A DNA stretch of 64,000 nt from Schwartzia succinivorans DSM 10502 (GCF_900129225.1 NZ_FQUG01000006.1:139788-203787); one strand, 5' to 3'. Counted from the stretch's first letter, positions 1-9,545 are shown. The notes: generated from the letters alone by a model not told the origin. Translations and numbers: made by a program.

Positions 1-22
1 TTGGAATAATTGAGGCAAAGTC

Positions 23-1036
23 TTATTTCCTTAAAATATACTTCTCGGCATTCAGGTGGAATACCTTTTCTTTTTCTTCGTCGGTCAATTCCAGAGAATC
101 CATATATTTCATCATAGCAGACAAGCATTCATAAGGATAATCCGAAGCAAAAATAATGCTGTCAATACCGAGAGCCTTCTTTGTGCATTCAAAAGCAAGC
201 TTGGACATATTACCGCTTGTTGTTACAACAACATTTTTGTTCTTGAAGTAATACGAAACGGAATGCTTCATTTTTACTTCATCATCCCTGATCCATTCAA
301 AGCGGTTATCAACTCTTTCCAATATAAACGGGAAGTATTCACCCAGATGACCAAGAATCATTCTTAATTTCGGGAATTTATCAAATGTCCCGTTTAATAT
401 GAGTCTTAATGAAGTTTTCATGGCGTCCAGGCCAAAACCGAGTCCCGGGGAAGAATACACGTAACCCATATTTTTCATATCTGCGTCATCGGATGCCTGC
501 GGATGAACATAAACCGCGCAGCCCAGCTCTTCAGTCTTGGCAAGCAGAGGAAGATATTTTTCCTCATATAAGTGTTCAGTCTTATAGTTGGAATGTGTAT
601 GCCAATATTCAAACCCTAATTCATTTATACAGCGTTCAAGCTCTTTGATTGCTTCATCAACATAAGGAGTTGGCAAAACTGCGGCGCCAAGGAAACGGCC
701 GGGGTATTTTTTCATTATTTCAGCAACTGCGTCATTAGACTTCTTCGCAAACGCAACCGCTTGTCCCTTCGGCAGCTCTTCCAGAGCCGGAGAGGAAGAC
801 AGAACGCTTACATCAATACCGTTTTTATCCATAACGGCAACTCTTTCTGCGCCAAAATTCAATAATTCATCAATAACAGGATATTCATTTGTTACACCGT
901 CAAAGCGGGCAAAAACCTTATCCCGCACCTCCAGGACTTTAGTTTCCGGATAGTATCGCATTGCCTCCTTTCGTGTGGAAAGATAGTCCATCATTTCAGG
1001 TAAGTAGTAGTGGAATTCGCAGTCAATGATTTTCAT
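23..1036 (-). CDS. Amidohydrolase family 2 protein, gamma-resorcylate decarboxylase-like
   Basis: A 337-aa TIM-barrel metal-dependent hydrolase of the amidohydrolase_2 group (ACMSD / gamma-resorcylate decarboxylase relatives), expected in the cytoplasm. The N-terminus reads IIDCEFHYY, giving Glu-x-His as the first metal ligands, as in gamma-resorcylate-type decarboxylases rather than His-x-His hydrolases. Further expected elements are VYVHPQ near residue 178, GHLGEYFPF near 230 and SDYPYE near 298, which would supply the His and Asp ligands. The length is normal and the gene is complete. ATG follows a good GGAGGGG ribosome site on the minus strand. It is alone on this strand here and the substrate cannot be read from context. 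The fold assignment is firm; decarboxylase rather than hydrolase activity is an inference from the Glu-x-His ligand pair. Confidence 0.8.
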   Translation of the reverse strand: MKIIDCEFHYYLPEMMDYLSTRKEAMRYYPETKVLEVRDKVFARFDGVTNEYPVIDELLNFGAERVAVMDKNGIDVSVLSSSPALEELPKGQAVAFAKKSNDAVAEIMKKYPGRFLGAAVLPTPYVDEAIKELERCINELGFEYWHTHSNYKTEHLYEEKYLPLLAKTEELGCAVYVHPQASDDADMKNMGYVYSSPGLGFGLDAMKTSLRLILNGTFDKFPKLRMILGHLGEYFPFILERVDNRFEWIRDDEVKMKHSVSYYFKNKNVVVTTSGNMSKLAFECTKKALGIDSIIFASDYPYECLSAMMKYMDSLELTDEEKEKVFHLNAEKYILRK

Positions 1037-1212
1037 AATATCCCCTCCAATGATAACCTTTTTATAATAATAGAATATTATTCTTTGATTGTAAAATGAT
1101 TTCTACCGTGTAAAAAGGAATTATGACGAGGCAGCTTCTTTTTTGGACAGATTTTAGAACATACAGACGTGACATTTCGTGTTCTGCACGAAAAACAGTA
1201 GCATTTTCGCAT

Positions 1213-1270
1213 GGAATAGAGTATGATTTATTATCATGTACGGAATAGAGTATGAGTTATTATCATGTAT
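1213..1270. repeat. Two tandem 29-bp repeats upstream of trkA
   Basis: Two head-to-tail copies (1213-1241 and 1242-1270) of a 29-bp unit beginning GGAATAGAGTATGA and differing at only two bases. Each copy contains an imperfect ATGAT...ATCAT dyad. They lie 26 bp before the trkA start, where promoter or operator elements are expected. Possible roles are a paired operator or a simple duplication of the promoter. Confidence 0.7.
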
Positions 1271-1295
1271 CGAAGGAAACAGGGAGTGAAGAATT

Positions 1296-2642
1296 GTGAG
1301 AATCGTCGTTGTGGGTGCAGGAAAGCTGGGCTACAGCATTTCCGAGCTTTTGTCCCGCGAACAGTATGAGGTCGTTTTGATTGACCGTGACGCGACGCGT
1401 CTGGAGGAGGCAAAAAACCGCCTGGACGTGCTCACCATCATGGCGAACGGCTCCCATCCGCAGACGATGCAGGATATGGACGTAAAAAAGGCGGATGTTC
1501 TTATAGCGGTTACGGCAAGCGATGAGACGAACATGGTCAGCTGCATGCTGGCAAAGAAAGCAGGTATACGCCATACTGTCGCCCGTATCAGCGACCTTCT
1601 CTTTATTGAGCGTTCAAAGGACGAGATAAAGAGAATGTTCAACATTGACCTTCTTCTGATGCCTGAATACATAGCTGCCCGTGAAATCAACCGCATTCTC
1701 ATGACACCTGCTGCTCTCAACGTAGAGGATTTTGCGGACGGCAAGGTGCGTCTTTTCGAGACAAAGGTAAAGGCCGACTCCAAATACGTAGGCGTGCCGT
1801 TCAAAAAGCTGAATATGCCGCCGTCCATTCTCGCAGGCATGATATTCCGCGACCATCGGATGATTATTCCTCACGGTGATGACTGCCTTATGCCCATGGA
1901 CAACGCGTATTTCATCGGAAGCACAAAGGATATTGAGGCCTTCAGCAAAAACTTCGTACGCCGTGAGGCCCACAAGCTGGAGCGCGTTCTCATAATCGGC
2001 GCGGGCCGCACAGGCCGCTCCCTTGCCACCATGCTTGACAGGCAGGGTGTAAATGTAAAGATTATAGACAAGGACCGGGAACGTTCGCAGCTTGCGGCGG
2101 AGCGCCTCAAGAACAACGGTATTTCAATACTGGGTGACGGAACGAATATCGACCTTTTGAACGAGGAATCCGTAAGCGCGGCTGATGTGGTTGTCTGCCT
2201 TACCCAGGATGACAAGCTGAACATGATGATGGCACTTCTGGCGAAGCATCTTGGTGCCCGCGAGACAGTAGTGCGCGTTGCGAGAAGCGAATACAACGAC
2301 CTTATGGAGAAGGTCGGTATCGACATAGTTATTTCAGCGAGACTCCTTGCAGCCAGCGAGGTGCTTGCGTTTGTACGCCGCGGCGGTGTCGTATCCGTGT
2401 CTCTTCTTGAGGGCGCACAGGCTGAGGCGGTGGAGGTCATCGTACAGGAAAAATCCCTTGTGGCGGGACGTCCGCTGAAGGAAGTCCGTGTACCGAAGGA
2501 ATGTCTCGTCTGCGCTTACGTCAGAAACGGAGAGGCATTTATCCCTAACGGTAACTCGGTGCTGATGCCCGGGGACCGCGCCGTGCTCTTCATTCAGCCG
2601 AAGTTTTCGCAGAAGGTCATGTCGTATTTCAAGAGAGGTTAA
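1296..2642 (+). CDS. trkA: Trk potassium uptake regulatory protein TrkA
   Basis: A 448-aa cytoplasmic peripheral protein that binds NAD(H) or nucleotides and gates TrkH potassium channels. Two RCK_N Rossmann domains are visible: MRIVVVGAGKLGYS at residue 1 and RVLIIGAGRTGRSL at about 230, each ending in an acidic residue of the VVLIDRD / VKIIDKD type. Each is followed by an RCK_C domain, around 140-220 and 365-445. This is the normal double-RCK length for TrkA. The start is GTG with AGGGAG about ten bases upstream. It sits 6 bp before the first trkH, so trkA-trkH-trkH is almost certainly one operon. The tandem repeat at 1213-1270 occupies the promoter region. Confidence 0.93.
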   Translation: MRIVVVGAGKLGYSISELLSREQYEVVLIDRDATRLEEAKNRLDVLTIMANGSHPQTMQDMDVKKADVLIAVTASDETNMVSCMLAKKAGIRHTVARISDLLFIERSKDEIKRMFNIDLLLMPEYIAAREINRILMTPAALNVEDFADGKVRLFETKVKADSKYVGVPFKKLNMPPSILAGMIFRDHRMIIPHGDDCLMPMDNAYFIGSTKDIEAFSKNFVRREAHKLERVLIIGAGRTGRSLATMLDRQGVNVKIIDKDRERSQLAAERLKNNGISILGDGTNIDLLNEESVSAADVVVCLTQDDKLNMMMALLAKHLGARETVVRVARSEYNDLMEKVGIDIVISARLLAASEVLAFVRRGGVVSVSLLEGAQAEAVEVIVQEKSLVAGRPLKEVRVPKECLVCAYVRNGEAFIPNGNSVLMPGDRAVLFIQPKFSQKVMSYFKRG

Positions 2643-2648
2643 GCGTTC

Positions 2649-4094
2649 ATGAGTATCCGGCTGATTTCATATCTTCTGGGTCAGACGACAATTCTGGCCG
2701 GAATATCTATGCTGATTCCACTGGTATATACAGTGGTGAAAAAGACAGCAGAGATGCCGGCCTTTTTTGCGTCCGCGATTATCGTCATGTGCGCAGGAGA
2801 GCTGTTTCTTCATATAGGAAAAGAGCACCCCGACCGCATGAATGTCATGGAGGGAGCGGCCTTTATGTTCGGAGGCTCCGCCGTGCTTGCGGTCTGCGGT
2901 ATGCTTCCATATCTTCTGTCTGGAAACCTTTCACTGGTGGATTCGTTTTTTGAAAGCGTATCAAATCTCACCACTACGGGAATTACCTTCTTTTCCCAGG
3001 ACAGTCCGTATTCCCTGCGCTTTTGGGGAGGTATCATAAGCTGGCTGGGCGGGCTTTGCTTTGTCATGATACTGGTCACGATACTGCCTCAGGTGGTGGG
3101 GGGCTTCGGACTCACCATATCAAGGGAGCAGAATCTCATGTTCAGCCCTGTGCTGGGGCGTATGCGCCGTATGGCAGGACAGGCAGCGATGGTGTACCTT
3201 GCCATGACAGCCTTCACAACGCTTCTTTATTACATTGCGGATCTTGGCCCTATTGACTCCCTGCTGGCGGCAATGCTCACCCTTTCCACCAACGGCGGAA
3301 GCCAGCAGATGGGCTTTATAGTGAGGAACAGCGTCGCCCTTGAGATGGCGGCGATTATTGCCATGCTCATAGCCAGCACGAACTTTCTTATGCTTTGGCA
3401 GGCGGTGCATCACCGTTCCTTTAAGGAATTTTTCTCCGACGTGGAGCTTCGGGTATTTCTTCTCATGGTTGCCGTGTTCACATTGATTGTGGCATGGCAT
3501 CTGAACTGGACGGGCACCTATGACAGTATTTCTGAAAGCCTCAGGTATTCCCTTTTTGCCGTTGTTTCCTTTGCATCTACCAGCGGCTTTATTGCGGCTC
3601 CTGTGGAGGACTGGCCTGACTTCGACCGCTTCGTTCTGCTGCTTCTTGTATTCGTCGGCGGCTGTATAGGGTCATCCACCGGCGGACTGAAGGTCAAGCG
3701 TTTCCTGATTCTTTTCAAAATGGCACTTTCAGAGGCAGAACGAACCCTGCATCCCCACATGGTTGCGGATATCCGTGTGGGAGAGCAGCATGTTTCAAGG
3801 CTGGGCGTTCTGCGCGTGCTTTCCTATTTCTTCCTGTTTCTGGCCACCTTCTACGTGTTCATCCTTTTCCTGACGATAGCGGATATTACAATGCCTGAGG
3901 CAGCCGGAATGGCAGTCGGTATGCTTTCCAGTGTCGGCACCGCGTCAGGACTCTACGGACACGAGACACTTATAGACCTGCCCGGCTGGACAAAGCTGGG
4001 CTGCTGCTTCTTTATGCTTCTTGGACGGCTTCAGATATTCGGAGTCCTGCTATTGGTCTCCGGAACCTCGCGCCGTCAGGAAAATCGATGGTAA
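2649..4094 (+). CDS. trkH: TrkH-family potassium channel subunit, first copy
   Basis: A 481-aa integral inner-membrane protein with the four membrane-pore-membrane repeats of TrkH. It partners TrkA in potassium uptake. The pore loops are readable as SNLTTTGITF (about residue 108), LSTNGGSQQMGF (about 213), ASTSGFIAA (about 310) and SVGTASGLYG (about 432). The second loop has Asn where most TrkH proteins have Thr or Ala before GG, and the fourth is GTASG rather than a clear VGxG. The selectivity filter is therefore divergent from the second copy. The GTSGG-like SSTGGLKVKR segment near 344 is also present. It lies directly after trkA and 15 bp before another trkH. Ion preference (K versus Na) is not certain. 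Confidence 0.88.
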   Translation: MSIRLISYLLGQTTILAGISMLIPLVYTVVKKTAEMPAFFASAIIVMCAGELFLHIGKEHPDRMNVMEGAAFMFGGSAVLAVCGMLPYLLSGNLSLVDSFFESVSNLTTTGITFFSQDSPYSLRFWGGIISWLGGLCFVMILVTILPQVVGGFGLTISREQNLMFSPVLGRMRRMAGQAAMVYLAMTAFTTLLYYIADLGPIDSLLAAMLTLSTNGGSQQMGFIVRNSVALEMAAIIAMLIASTNFLMLWQAVHHRSFKEFFSDVELRVFLLMVAVFTLIVAWHLNWTGTYDSISESLRYSLFAVVSFASTSGFIAAPVEDWPDFDRFVLLLLVFVGGCIGSSTGGLKVKRFLILFKMALSEAERTLHPHMVADIRVGEQHVSRLGVLRVLSYFFLFLATFYVFILFLTIADITMPEAAGMAVGMLSSVGTASGLYGHETLIDLPGWTKLGCCFFMLLGRLQIFGVLLLVSGTSRRQENRW

Positions 4095-4109
4095 GGGGGG
4101 CGTGCTTCA

Positions 4110-5567
4110 ATGGACTTTTGGATTGTAGCAGAGGTACTGGGCGCGCTTTCATACTGTGTGAGCGCGGCGATGATGATACCTCTTGCCTATGCGGTATATG
4201 CGGCTGAGGGAGATGCCGCAGGAGTATTTTTCTATGCATCATTTGTAAGCCTTCTTCTTGGCGGCGCACTTCGTCAGAAAGGACACAAGCCGGACAGGGA
4301 TTTTACCCTCAGGGAAGGAATTGCCATCACAACCCTTGGCTGGATGATGGTATCCGTTCTGTCAATGCAGCCGTATCTTTACGGCGGTTGGCTGGGGCTT
4401 CTCGACAGCATAACGGAATCCGTGTCGGGACTCTCAGGTACGGGCGCGACGGTCATGGACGTTCTCGACCATCTGCCCAGAAGCCTTTTACTTTGGCGAA
4501 GCCTCACAAACTGGGTGGGAGGTCTCGGAATCATCGTCATATTCATGGCGCTTCTGCCCCAGTTCGGACGCGGCGCCGTCTACATGATGCAGGCGGAATC
4601 CACGGGCCCGACCAAGGAACGCCAGCTTCCACGGATAAAGGACAACGCGGCGGCACTTTTCAAAATATACCTGACCTTTACAGTGGTGTGCGGGATAGTG
4701 TATATAGTCTGTGGCATGACGCCCTATGACGGAGTCAACCACGCTCTCACCACCATAGCGACAGGAGGCTTCTCGACCCACGGTGAAAGCTTCATATACT
4801 ATAACAGCTCCCTTCTCGAGGCGTGGGCAGTCTTTTTCATGGTAATATCCAGCGGCAGCTTCGGCATGTATGTTATGGCATGGCGCCATGGCGGACATGT
4901 GATACTGAAAAATACGGAATTCAAGGTATTTCTAGCTGTTTTCGTAATTGCTACGATAATTGTGACGATTGACCTTGTGACGGAAATGGGCTTTAACTTT
5001 ACCCATTCCCTTCGCTGCTCCGCCTTTCAGGTTGCAGCGCTCTTTTCCACTACAGGCTACGTGTCCGACGACTTTGACCTTTGGCCCTCATTTTCAAAAT
5101 CCGTGCTGCTTCTTCTGATGTTCGTTGGCGGCTGCGGAGGCTCGACAGCAGGCGGACTCAAAGTAATGCGTCTTGTGGTGCTGATGAAAATGGTAAAGGC
5201 TGCCGCGTGGCAGAAGCTTCATCCGCAAATAGTGGCTCACGTCCGCATGAACGGAAACATAGTGCCTCCCGATGTTCTATACGGAATCGCGCGGCACTTC
5301 TTCATCTATGTCATGCTCACGGTACTCTTTGCCTTTGCAATGATACTCGACGGAATATCCATGATAGACGCGGTCAGTGTTGCCGTATCTACAATGGGAA
5401 GCGTAGGACCGGGCTTCGGTATCGCGGGCGCGACGAGTACATACGCGCTTTTGCCGCCATTTTCAAAAGCAGTGGCATGCTTTGCAATGTTCCTTGGACG
5501 TCTTGAGATATTCACGGTACTGGCGCTGCTGCAGCCGGAGTTTTGGAGATGGCACAAGGCATGGTGA
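4110..5567 (+). CDS. trkH: TrkH-family potassium channel subunit, second copy
   Basis: A 485-aa polytopic TrkH paralogue, clearly homologous to the preceding gene but diverged. Its pore loops read SGLSGTGATV (about residue 108), IATGGFSTHG (about 215), FSTTGYVSDD (about 313) and GSVGPGFG (about 430). Loops two to four are closer to the classical TGGFST/TTG/VGPG filter than those of the first copy. A STAGGLKVMR segment is conserved near residue 348. The start ATG follows a G-rich AAGGGGGG Shine-Dalgarno. It is the last gene of the trk operon, which ends at the hairpin at 5627-5661. Two TrkH subunits sharing one TrkA suggests transporters of different affinity or ion selectivity; that is inference. 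Confidence 0.9.
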   Translation: MDFWIVAEVLGALSYCVSAAMMIPLAYAVYAAEGDAAGVFFYASFVSLLLGGALRQKGHKPDRDFTLREGIAITTLGWMMVSVLSMQPYLYGGWLGLLDSITESVSGLSGTGATVMDVLDHLPRSLLLWRSLTNWVGGLGIIVIFMALLPQFGRGAVYMMQAESTGPTKERQLPRIKDNAAALFKIYLTFTVVCGIVYIVCGMTPYDGVNHALTTIATGGFSTHGESFIYYNSSLLEAWAVFFMVISSGSFGMYVMAWRHGGHVILKNTEFKVFLAVFVIATIIVTIDLVTEMGFNFTHSLRCSAFQVAALFSTTGYVSDDFDLWPSFSKSVLLLLMFVGGCGGSTAGGLKVMRLVVLMKMVKAAAWQKLHPQIVAHVRMNGNIVPPDVLYGIARHFFIYVMLTVLFAFAMILDGISMIDAVSVAVSTMGSVGPGFGIAGATSTYALLPPFSKAVACFAMFLGRLEIFTVLALLQPEFWRWHKAW

Positions 5568-5626
5568 TTTTTACGCCATGCTGTGTCAGCGGCCGCTCGG
5601 CGCAGCGATATTTTCGTTTATTGGAG

Positions 5627-5661
5627 AAAAAGAAGGTTTGTCTATGACAAACCTTCTTTTT
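5627..5661 (+). terminator. Intrinsic terminator of the trk operon
   Basis: A perfect 16-bp inverted repeat (AAAAAGAAGGTTTGTC, loop TAT, then its complement) ends in a run of T. It lies 60 bp after the second trkH stop. Confidence 0.85.
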
Positions 5662-5696
5662 GTGTATTACGCTTGGTTTTAGCTTTAACTTTGTTT

Positions 5697-7252
5697 CAGA
5701 CGGGGCTTTGCCCCTTCTGACTTCCCCACACGGTGGGAGACCCCCGTAAGTTGATATGCCACTGGCATATCAACACCCTTTAACCGCCTGACGGCTCGAG
5801 GAAGCCGCGGCGTTACTCTCGTGGCAAGCTGCATACTCCGTCGCCCGCGTCTATACTGTATTACCGAAGCTGATTAGTGGTAGGCGTTATACTTCAGTAA
5901 AAAATTTACACTCGTTTCAGTTTTAGTACTAGTTTCAGACGGGGCTAGCTCTGTCGCGCTTGCTCCCCCCCGACAGCCTTCGGCTGCAAGCCAACATGCC
6001 ACCGGCATGTTGACACCCTCCCGGAGGGGGCTTTTAACTGCCTCCCTCTCAGAGGGAGGTGGCACGCCGTAGGCGTGACGGAGGGAGTGATGTAGCGAAG
6101 GCTAAAGATATTTATCTGATTTCCATAAAATAAATCCGATATTTTCATATTTCGTTAAGCCACAAACTTCTCCTTAAAGAAGACACGGTGGGAGACCCCC
6201 GTAAGTTGATATGCCACTGGCATATCAACACCCTTTAACCGCCTGACGGCTCAAGGAACCCGCGGCTATACACTCTTGGTAAGCTGCACACTCCGTCTCC
6301 CGCGTCGTTACTGTATTACTGAAGCTGATTAGCGGTAAAGTCTAGATACTCCTAAGGCATTTAATTTTATGTAAAGCTACACGTTTTCTATGGAAATATT
6401 TAGTTATGACATACGCATTTACTTCTATGTAAAGCCAGCCACAAACTGGCCTTACCACGACAGTAAAATCGCGGGCGACGTGCATAACGGCCTCCCTCCA
6501 TGAGGGAGGTGGCACGCGTAGCGTGACGGAGGGAGTGAATAAGCCACACCGCGGGAAAAGGAAAAAAGCGAAGCGTTTGAGGAGGGTGTTGACATGCCGG
6601 GGGCATGTCAACTTAGCGGGAACGTAGTTCCTGCGGTGGGGAAGAGCGAAGGGGCGACGCCCCGTCGCATACGATTATTTAGCAACAAAATATTCTGGGA
6701 GTATCTTGTCAAGTTGAAAAATATATCCTCAGGTTTTTATATCATATGTACAAATATATTCGGTTGTCCAAATTTACATCCATATAATTTATGTTCGTAT
6801 CAGCTTTAACACTTTATTTCAGACGAGGCTTTGTCCCTTCTGACTTCCCCACATGGGGGGAGACCCCCATGGCCCCCTTTAACCGCCTGACGGCTCGGGG
6901 AACCCGCGGCGTTACTCTCGTGGCAAGCTGCACACTACGTCGCCCGCGTCGTTACTGTATTGGTGAAGCTGATTAGTGGTAGGCTTATGGTATATCTAAA
7001 GTACTTAATGCTATGTAAAGCTGTACGTTTTCTATGTAAACATTTAGTTTTGACGTACGCATTTACTCCTATGTAAAGCCAGCCACAAATTGGCTCTGCC
7101 ACGACAGTAAATTCGCGGGCGACGTGCAATTTAGCCATAGAGTAGAGTTGGCCGCGGGAAAAGGAAAAAAGCGAAGCGTTAGGAGGAGAGTGTCCGGCGG
7201 GAACGTAGTTCCTGCGGTGGGGAAGGGCGAAGGGGCGACGCCCCGTCGCATA
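5697..7252. repeat. Composite dispersed-repeat block without genes
   Basis: About 1.6 kb of non-coding sequence built from related segments. Segment A (for example 5697-5886) begins CAGACGGGGCTTTGCCCCTT and runs through a GTTGATATGCC palindrome to GAAGCTGATTAG; it recurs at 6185-6335 (partial) and 6822-6985. Segment C (6368-6485 and 7014-7128) contains GCCAGCCACAAA and CGCGGGCGACGTGCA. Segment B (6550-6672 and 7140-7252) contains GCGGGAAAAGG and AGGGGCGACGCCCCGTCGCA. A-C-B therefore occurs twice in tandem, at 6185-6672 and 6822-7252. A further variant at 5937-6090 has a CTCCCTCT...AGAGGGAG stem. Short open frames here are interrupted, not shared between copies, and show no protein features. 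No transposase is seen. Confidence 0.8.
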
Positions 7253-7331
7253 CTGTCTTTGGCTATGACATGTCTAAAATCATCATGTAATATTTTGAAA
7301 AATATCCCCTTTTTACAATTTCATTAACATC

Positions 7332-7356
7332 AAGGCTGGAAGCTCCAGCCCTTTTC
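7332..7356 (+). terminator. Hairpin with T-rich tail
   Basis: GGCTGGA-AGC-TCCAGCC forms a 7-bp stem followed by CTTTTCTGTT. No gene lies immediately upstream, so it may end read-through from the repeat block. It sits just before the promoter region of the HTH gene. Confidence 0.4.
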
Positions 7357-7398
7357 TGTTATACTTTAGTTATCGTAACAATAACGGAGGCGATACGA

Positions 7399-8007
7399 AT
7401 GATAATTACGGGAGAACACAAGCTGACTGTCGGACGGCTTTCACTTTCGGCCATCAACACAGGCGCCCGCAAACGTCTTGCACGCAAAATCGTAGACGTG
7501 GATGATGTATATCTTCTGAATCTGAACCGAGAAAAGGGACACCTTCTTGTGCTGGCTGTAGAGGGAGAAACATGGAAGCTTATAGATGACACGGCAGCAG
7601 ATCCTGAGAAGGGCTACAGTGAAATCTACCGCGAGAATACCATTGACCGCGAGGGCATTGAGCTTATCATCCGCGCGGCACAGAGCCAGCTGGCACGTTC
7701 TCCGGGACGTCCTGCACGGTACAAGGATGCCGAGGAAGGACAGGAAATTTTTGTCGCTCACATATATGAAGGAAAACCTATCCGGCAAATAGCAAAGGAA
7801 ATGCACATGAGCCCGTCCACTGTACAGAAAATACTGAACCGTGTGCGCCTCAGGGTTGCCGATGACCTTGTAAACGGAGTGCTGCCGCTCAACCCTGAAT
7901 CCGGGACATATTCCCAGAGCCTTGAGATTCTCCGCTGGGCTGTCAAAAACAGCACAGGAGAAAAACAGGAAAAATACCGTATGTTTCTGCACGAAGTTTT
8001 AATGTAA
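7399..8007 (+). CDS. HTH (resolvase-type) DNA-binding protein of unknown role
   Basis: A 202-aa soluble protein. Residues about 102-150 resemble the helix-turn-helix tail of serine recombinases (GRPARYKDAEEGQ...IRQIAKEMHMSPSTVQKIL), but there is no recombinase catalytic domain. The N-terminal 100 residues are not recognised. It is probably a small transcriptional regulator. ATG follows CGGAGG at 7386-7391. The upstream sequence holds a GTTAT-N7-ATAAC dyad at about 7370 that could be its own operator. The next gene begins 82 bp downstream on the same strand and may be co-transcribed. The DNA-binding call is moderately secure; the target is unknown. Confidence 0.6.
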   Translation: MIITGEHKLTVGRLSLSAINTGARKRLARKIVDVDDVYLLNLNREKGHLLVLAVEGETWKLIDDTAADPEKGYSEIYRENTIDREGIELIIRAAQSQLARSPGRPARYKDAEEGQEIFVAHIYEGKPIRQIAKEMHMSPSTVQKILNRVRLRVADDLVNGVLPLNPESGTYSQSLEILRWAVKNSTGEKQEKYRMFLHEVLM

Positions 8008-8089
8008 TATCCGTGTTACAGAAATGCTAACGATAACGCAGCACACAAGCAGGGAGGATTGTCTGCGTATATCGGGGAGGATGGATTTG

Positions 8090-9397
8090 ATGAAACAGAT
8101 AGGTTTTTTGCTCCTTTGTCTATGTATGCTTTTCCCGACAGGGGCACAGGCAGCATCAATGATGGAGGTATCCTACTGGGAAGCGCGGGCAGGCTCCCTT
8201 GGAGATGTAGAGGTGGCAGGTCGTGATGAAATCAGGCTGATGAATGAAGCCCTCCGCGAAAAGGATACGCTCTCCGTTGATTTTTCAGCATATCCCGATG
8301 AACTGTCAGGTGATGTTGTTTCCACATACATAAAGGAAGCAACTCCATCTGCCGATGGACTTTCTGAGCTTGGAAAGGGCGGAGCAGTGAGCCGTCTTAC
8401 CTCTGAGGACGTGGATGAGCTCCTTGCACTCAGAAATCTTGAGGATGTTCCTGCGGTCGTACCCGTGCGGTACGCTGTGACGGTGACAAGGGCAAACCTC
8501 AGATTTCTTCCGACGGCTACGGCATGGGTTGATGCTTCAGGCGTTCGGAAGGAAGACCGTCTGCAGGGAACGGCTGTTGACCCTGCAGAGCCTTTGGCAG
8601 TACTCATGGACAGCGACGACAAGAAATTCTGCTTCGTGCAGATGCGAAACTACCGCGGCTGGGTATCGAAGGACGACATTGCCTTTACTGACCGTGGAAC
8701 ATGGATGAACTACGCCGCGCCGTCGAGATTTCTCGTAGTCACTGCGAACCTTGCGATGGTAGATGTTGGCGGAAGAAAAGAAATATTTCAGATGGGAAGC
8801 CGCATTCCGCTCATTGACCACGCGTGGCAGACATGGAAGATATCCGTGCCCACAGCAGATGTGTCGGGACGGCTGGTGGAAAAGCGCGTATCCGTACCAC
8901 ATGATGTGAAAATTTTCCATGAAGGATGGCTTTCCTACACAACAAATAACATCATCCGTCAGTCCTTCCGATTCCTGGGCGACGCGTACGGCTGGGGCGG
9001 ACTGGATAACAGTGTGGACAGCTCGGCATTGGTGGCAGATGTATATCGGACGGTAGGAATAGAGCTGCCAAGAGACAGTGCCCGACAGGAGCTCGCCATG
9101 AGCCATCGGGTGGAGCTGCCGCCTATACTTACTGAAGATGAAAGAAACTCCGTAATTGCCTCCGCAATGCCGGGAAGCCTGCTTTTCCAGCCGGGACAGG
9201 TCTCGGTGCTTCTCGGAACAACACATGAAGGAAAACCGATGGTGCTTCAGGCACTCTACCAGTGTGGAGCAAGCGGACTGAACGGAACAGAGATGCAGTA
9301 CCCCTGCAGAGTACTTCTTTCCAGTCTTGCGCTTCTGGGAGATGACGGAAGGACGTTTTGCAAGAGGATTACGAGTGTGGGAACGATGATACCGTGA
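8090..9397 (+). CDS. Secreted SH3 / NlpC-P60 fold protein with lost catalytic triad
   Basis: A 435-aa exported protein, with a signal peptide of MKQIGFLLLC type ending at TGAQA. The ATG at 8090 is chosen because GGGGAGG (8074-8080) lies nine bases upstream; a frame-mate ATG at 8081 abuts that site. SH3-like segments occupy about 125-265 and an NlpC/P60-like domain follows from about 290. The domain keeps the family signatures FRFLGDAYGWGG, DVYRTVGIELPR and PGSLLF. Where active enzymes have Asp-Cys-Ser it reads Asp-Ser-Ser (Ser311), where they have Pro-Gly-His it reads PGQ, and where they have Ile-His-Ala it reads LQA. All three catalytic residues therefore appear replaced, so it is probably a peptidoglycan-binding pseudoenzyme. 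A strong terminator follows. Confidence 0.8.
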   Translation: MKQIGFLLLCLCMLFPTGAQAASMMEVSYWEARAGSLGDVEVAGRDEIRLMNEALREKDTLSVDFSAYPDELSGDVVSTYIKEATPSADGLSELGKGGAVSRLTSEDVDELLALRNLEDVPAVVPVRYAVTVTRANLRFLPTATAWVDASGVRKEDRLQGTAVDPAEPLAVLMDSDDKKFCFVQMRNYRGWVSKDDIAFTDRGTWMNYAAPSRFLVVTANLAMVDVGGRKEIFQMGSRIPLIDHAWQTWKISVPTADVSGRLVEKRVSVPHDVKIFHEGWLSYTTNNIIRQSFRFLGDAYGWGGLDNSVDSSALVADVYRTVGIELPRDSARQELAMSHRVELPPILTEDERNSVIASAMPGSLLFQPGQVSVLLGTTHEGKPMVLQALYQCGASGLNGTEMQYPCRVLLSSLALLGDDGRTFCKRITSVGTMIP

Positions 9398-9402
9398 AAA
9401 TG

Positions 9403-9439
9403 AAAACAGGAGTGACCGAAAAGGTCATTCCTGTTTTTT
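9403..9439 (+). terminator. Intrinsic terminator
   Basis: AAAACAGGAGTGACC pairs with GGTCATTCCTGTTTT around a four- to five-base loop and continues into T residues, six bases after the stop of the NlpC-like gene. Confidence 0.85.
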
Positions 9440-9545
9440 ATGGTTTTGAAATATATCCGACTAGCTTAAATGCTGTATAAAAATTTATTCTATTGTCCAA
9501 GTTTAGTTCTATGTGCTCTATGTTCGTTTCAGCTTTAGTACTAGT

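Noticed and set aside
5697..7252. CRISPR array or small protein genes in the repeat block
   Set aside because: Repeats are long, irregularly spaced and not separated by unique spacers; open frames are not conserved between copies.
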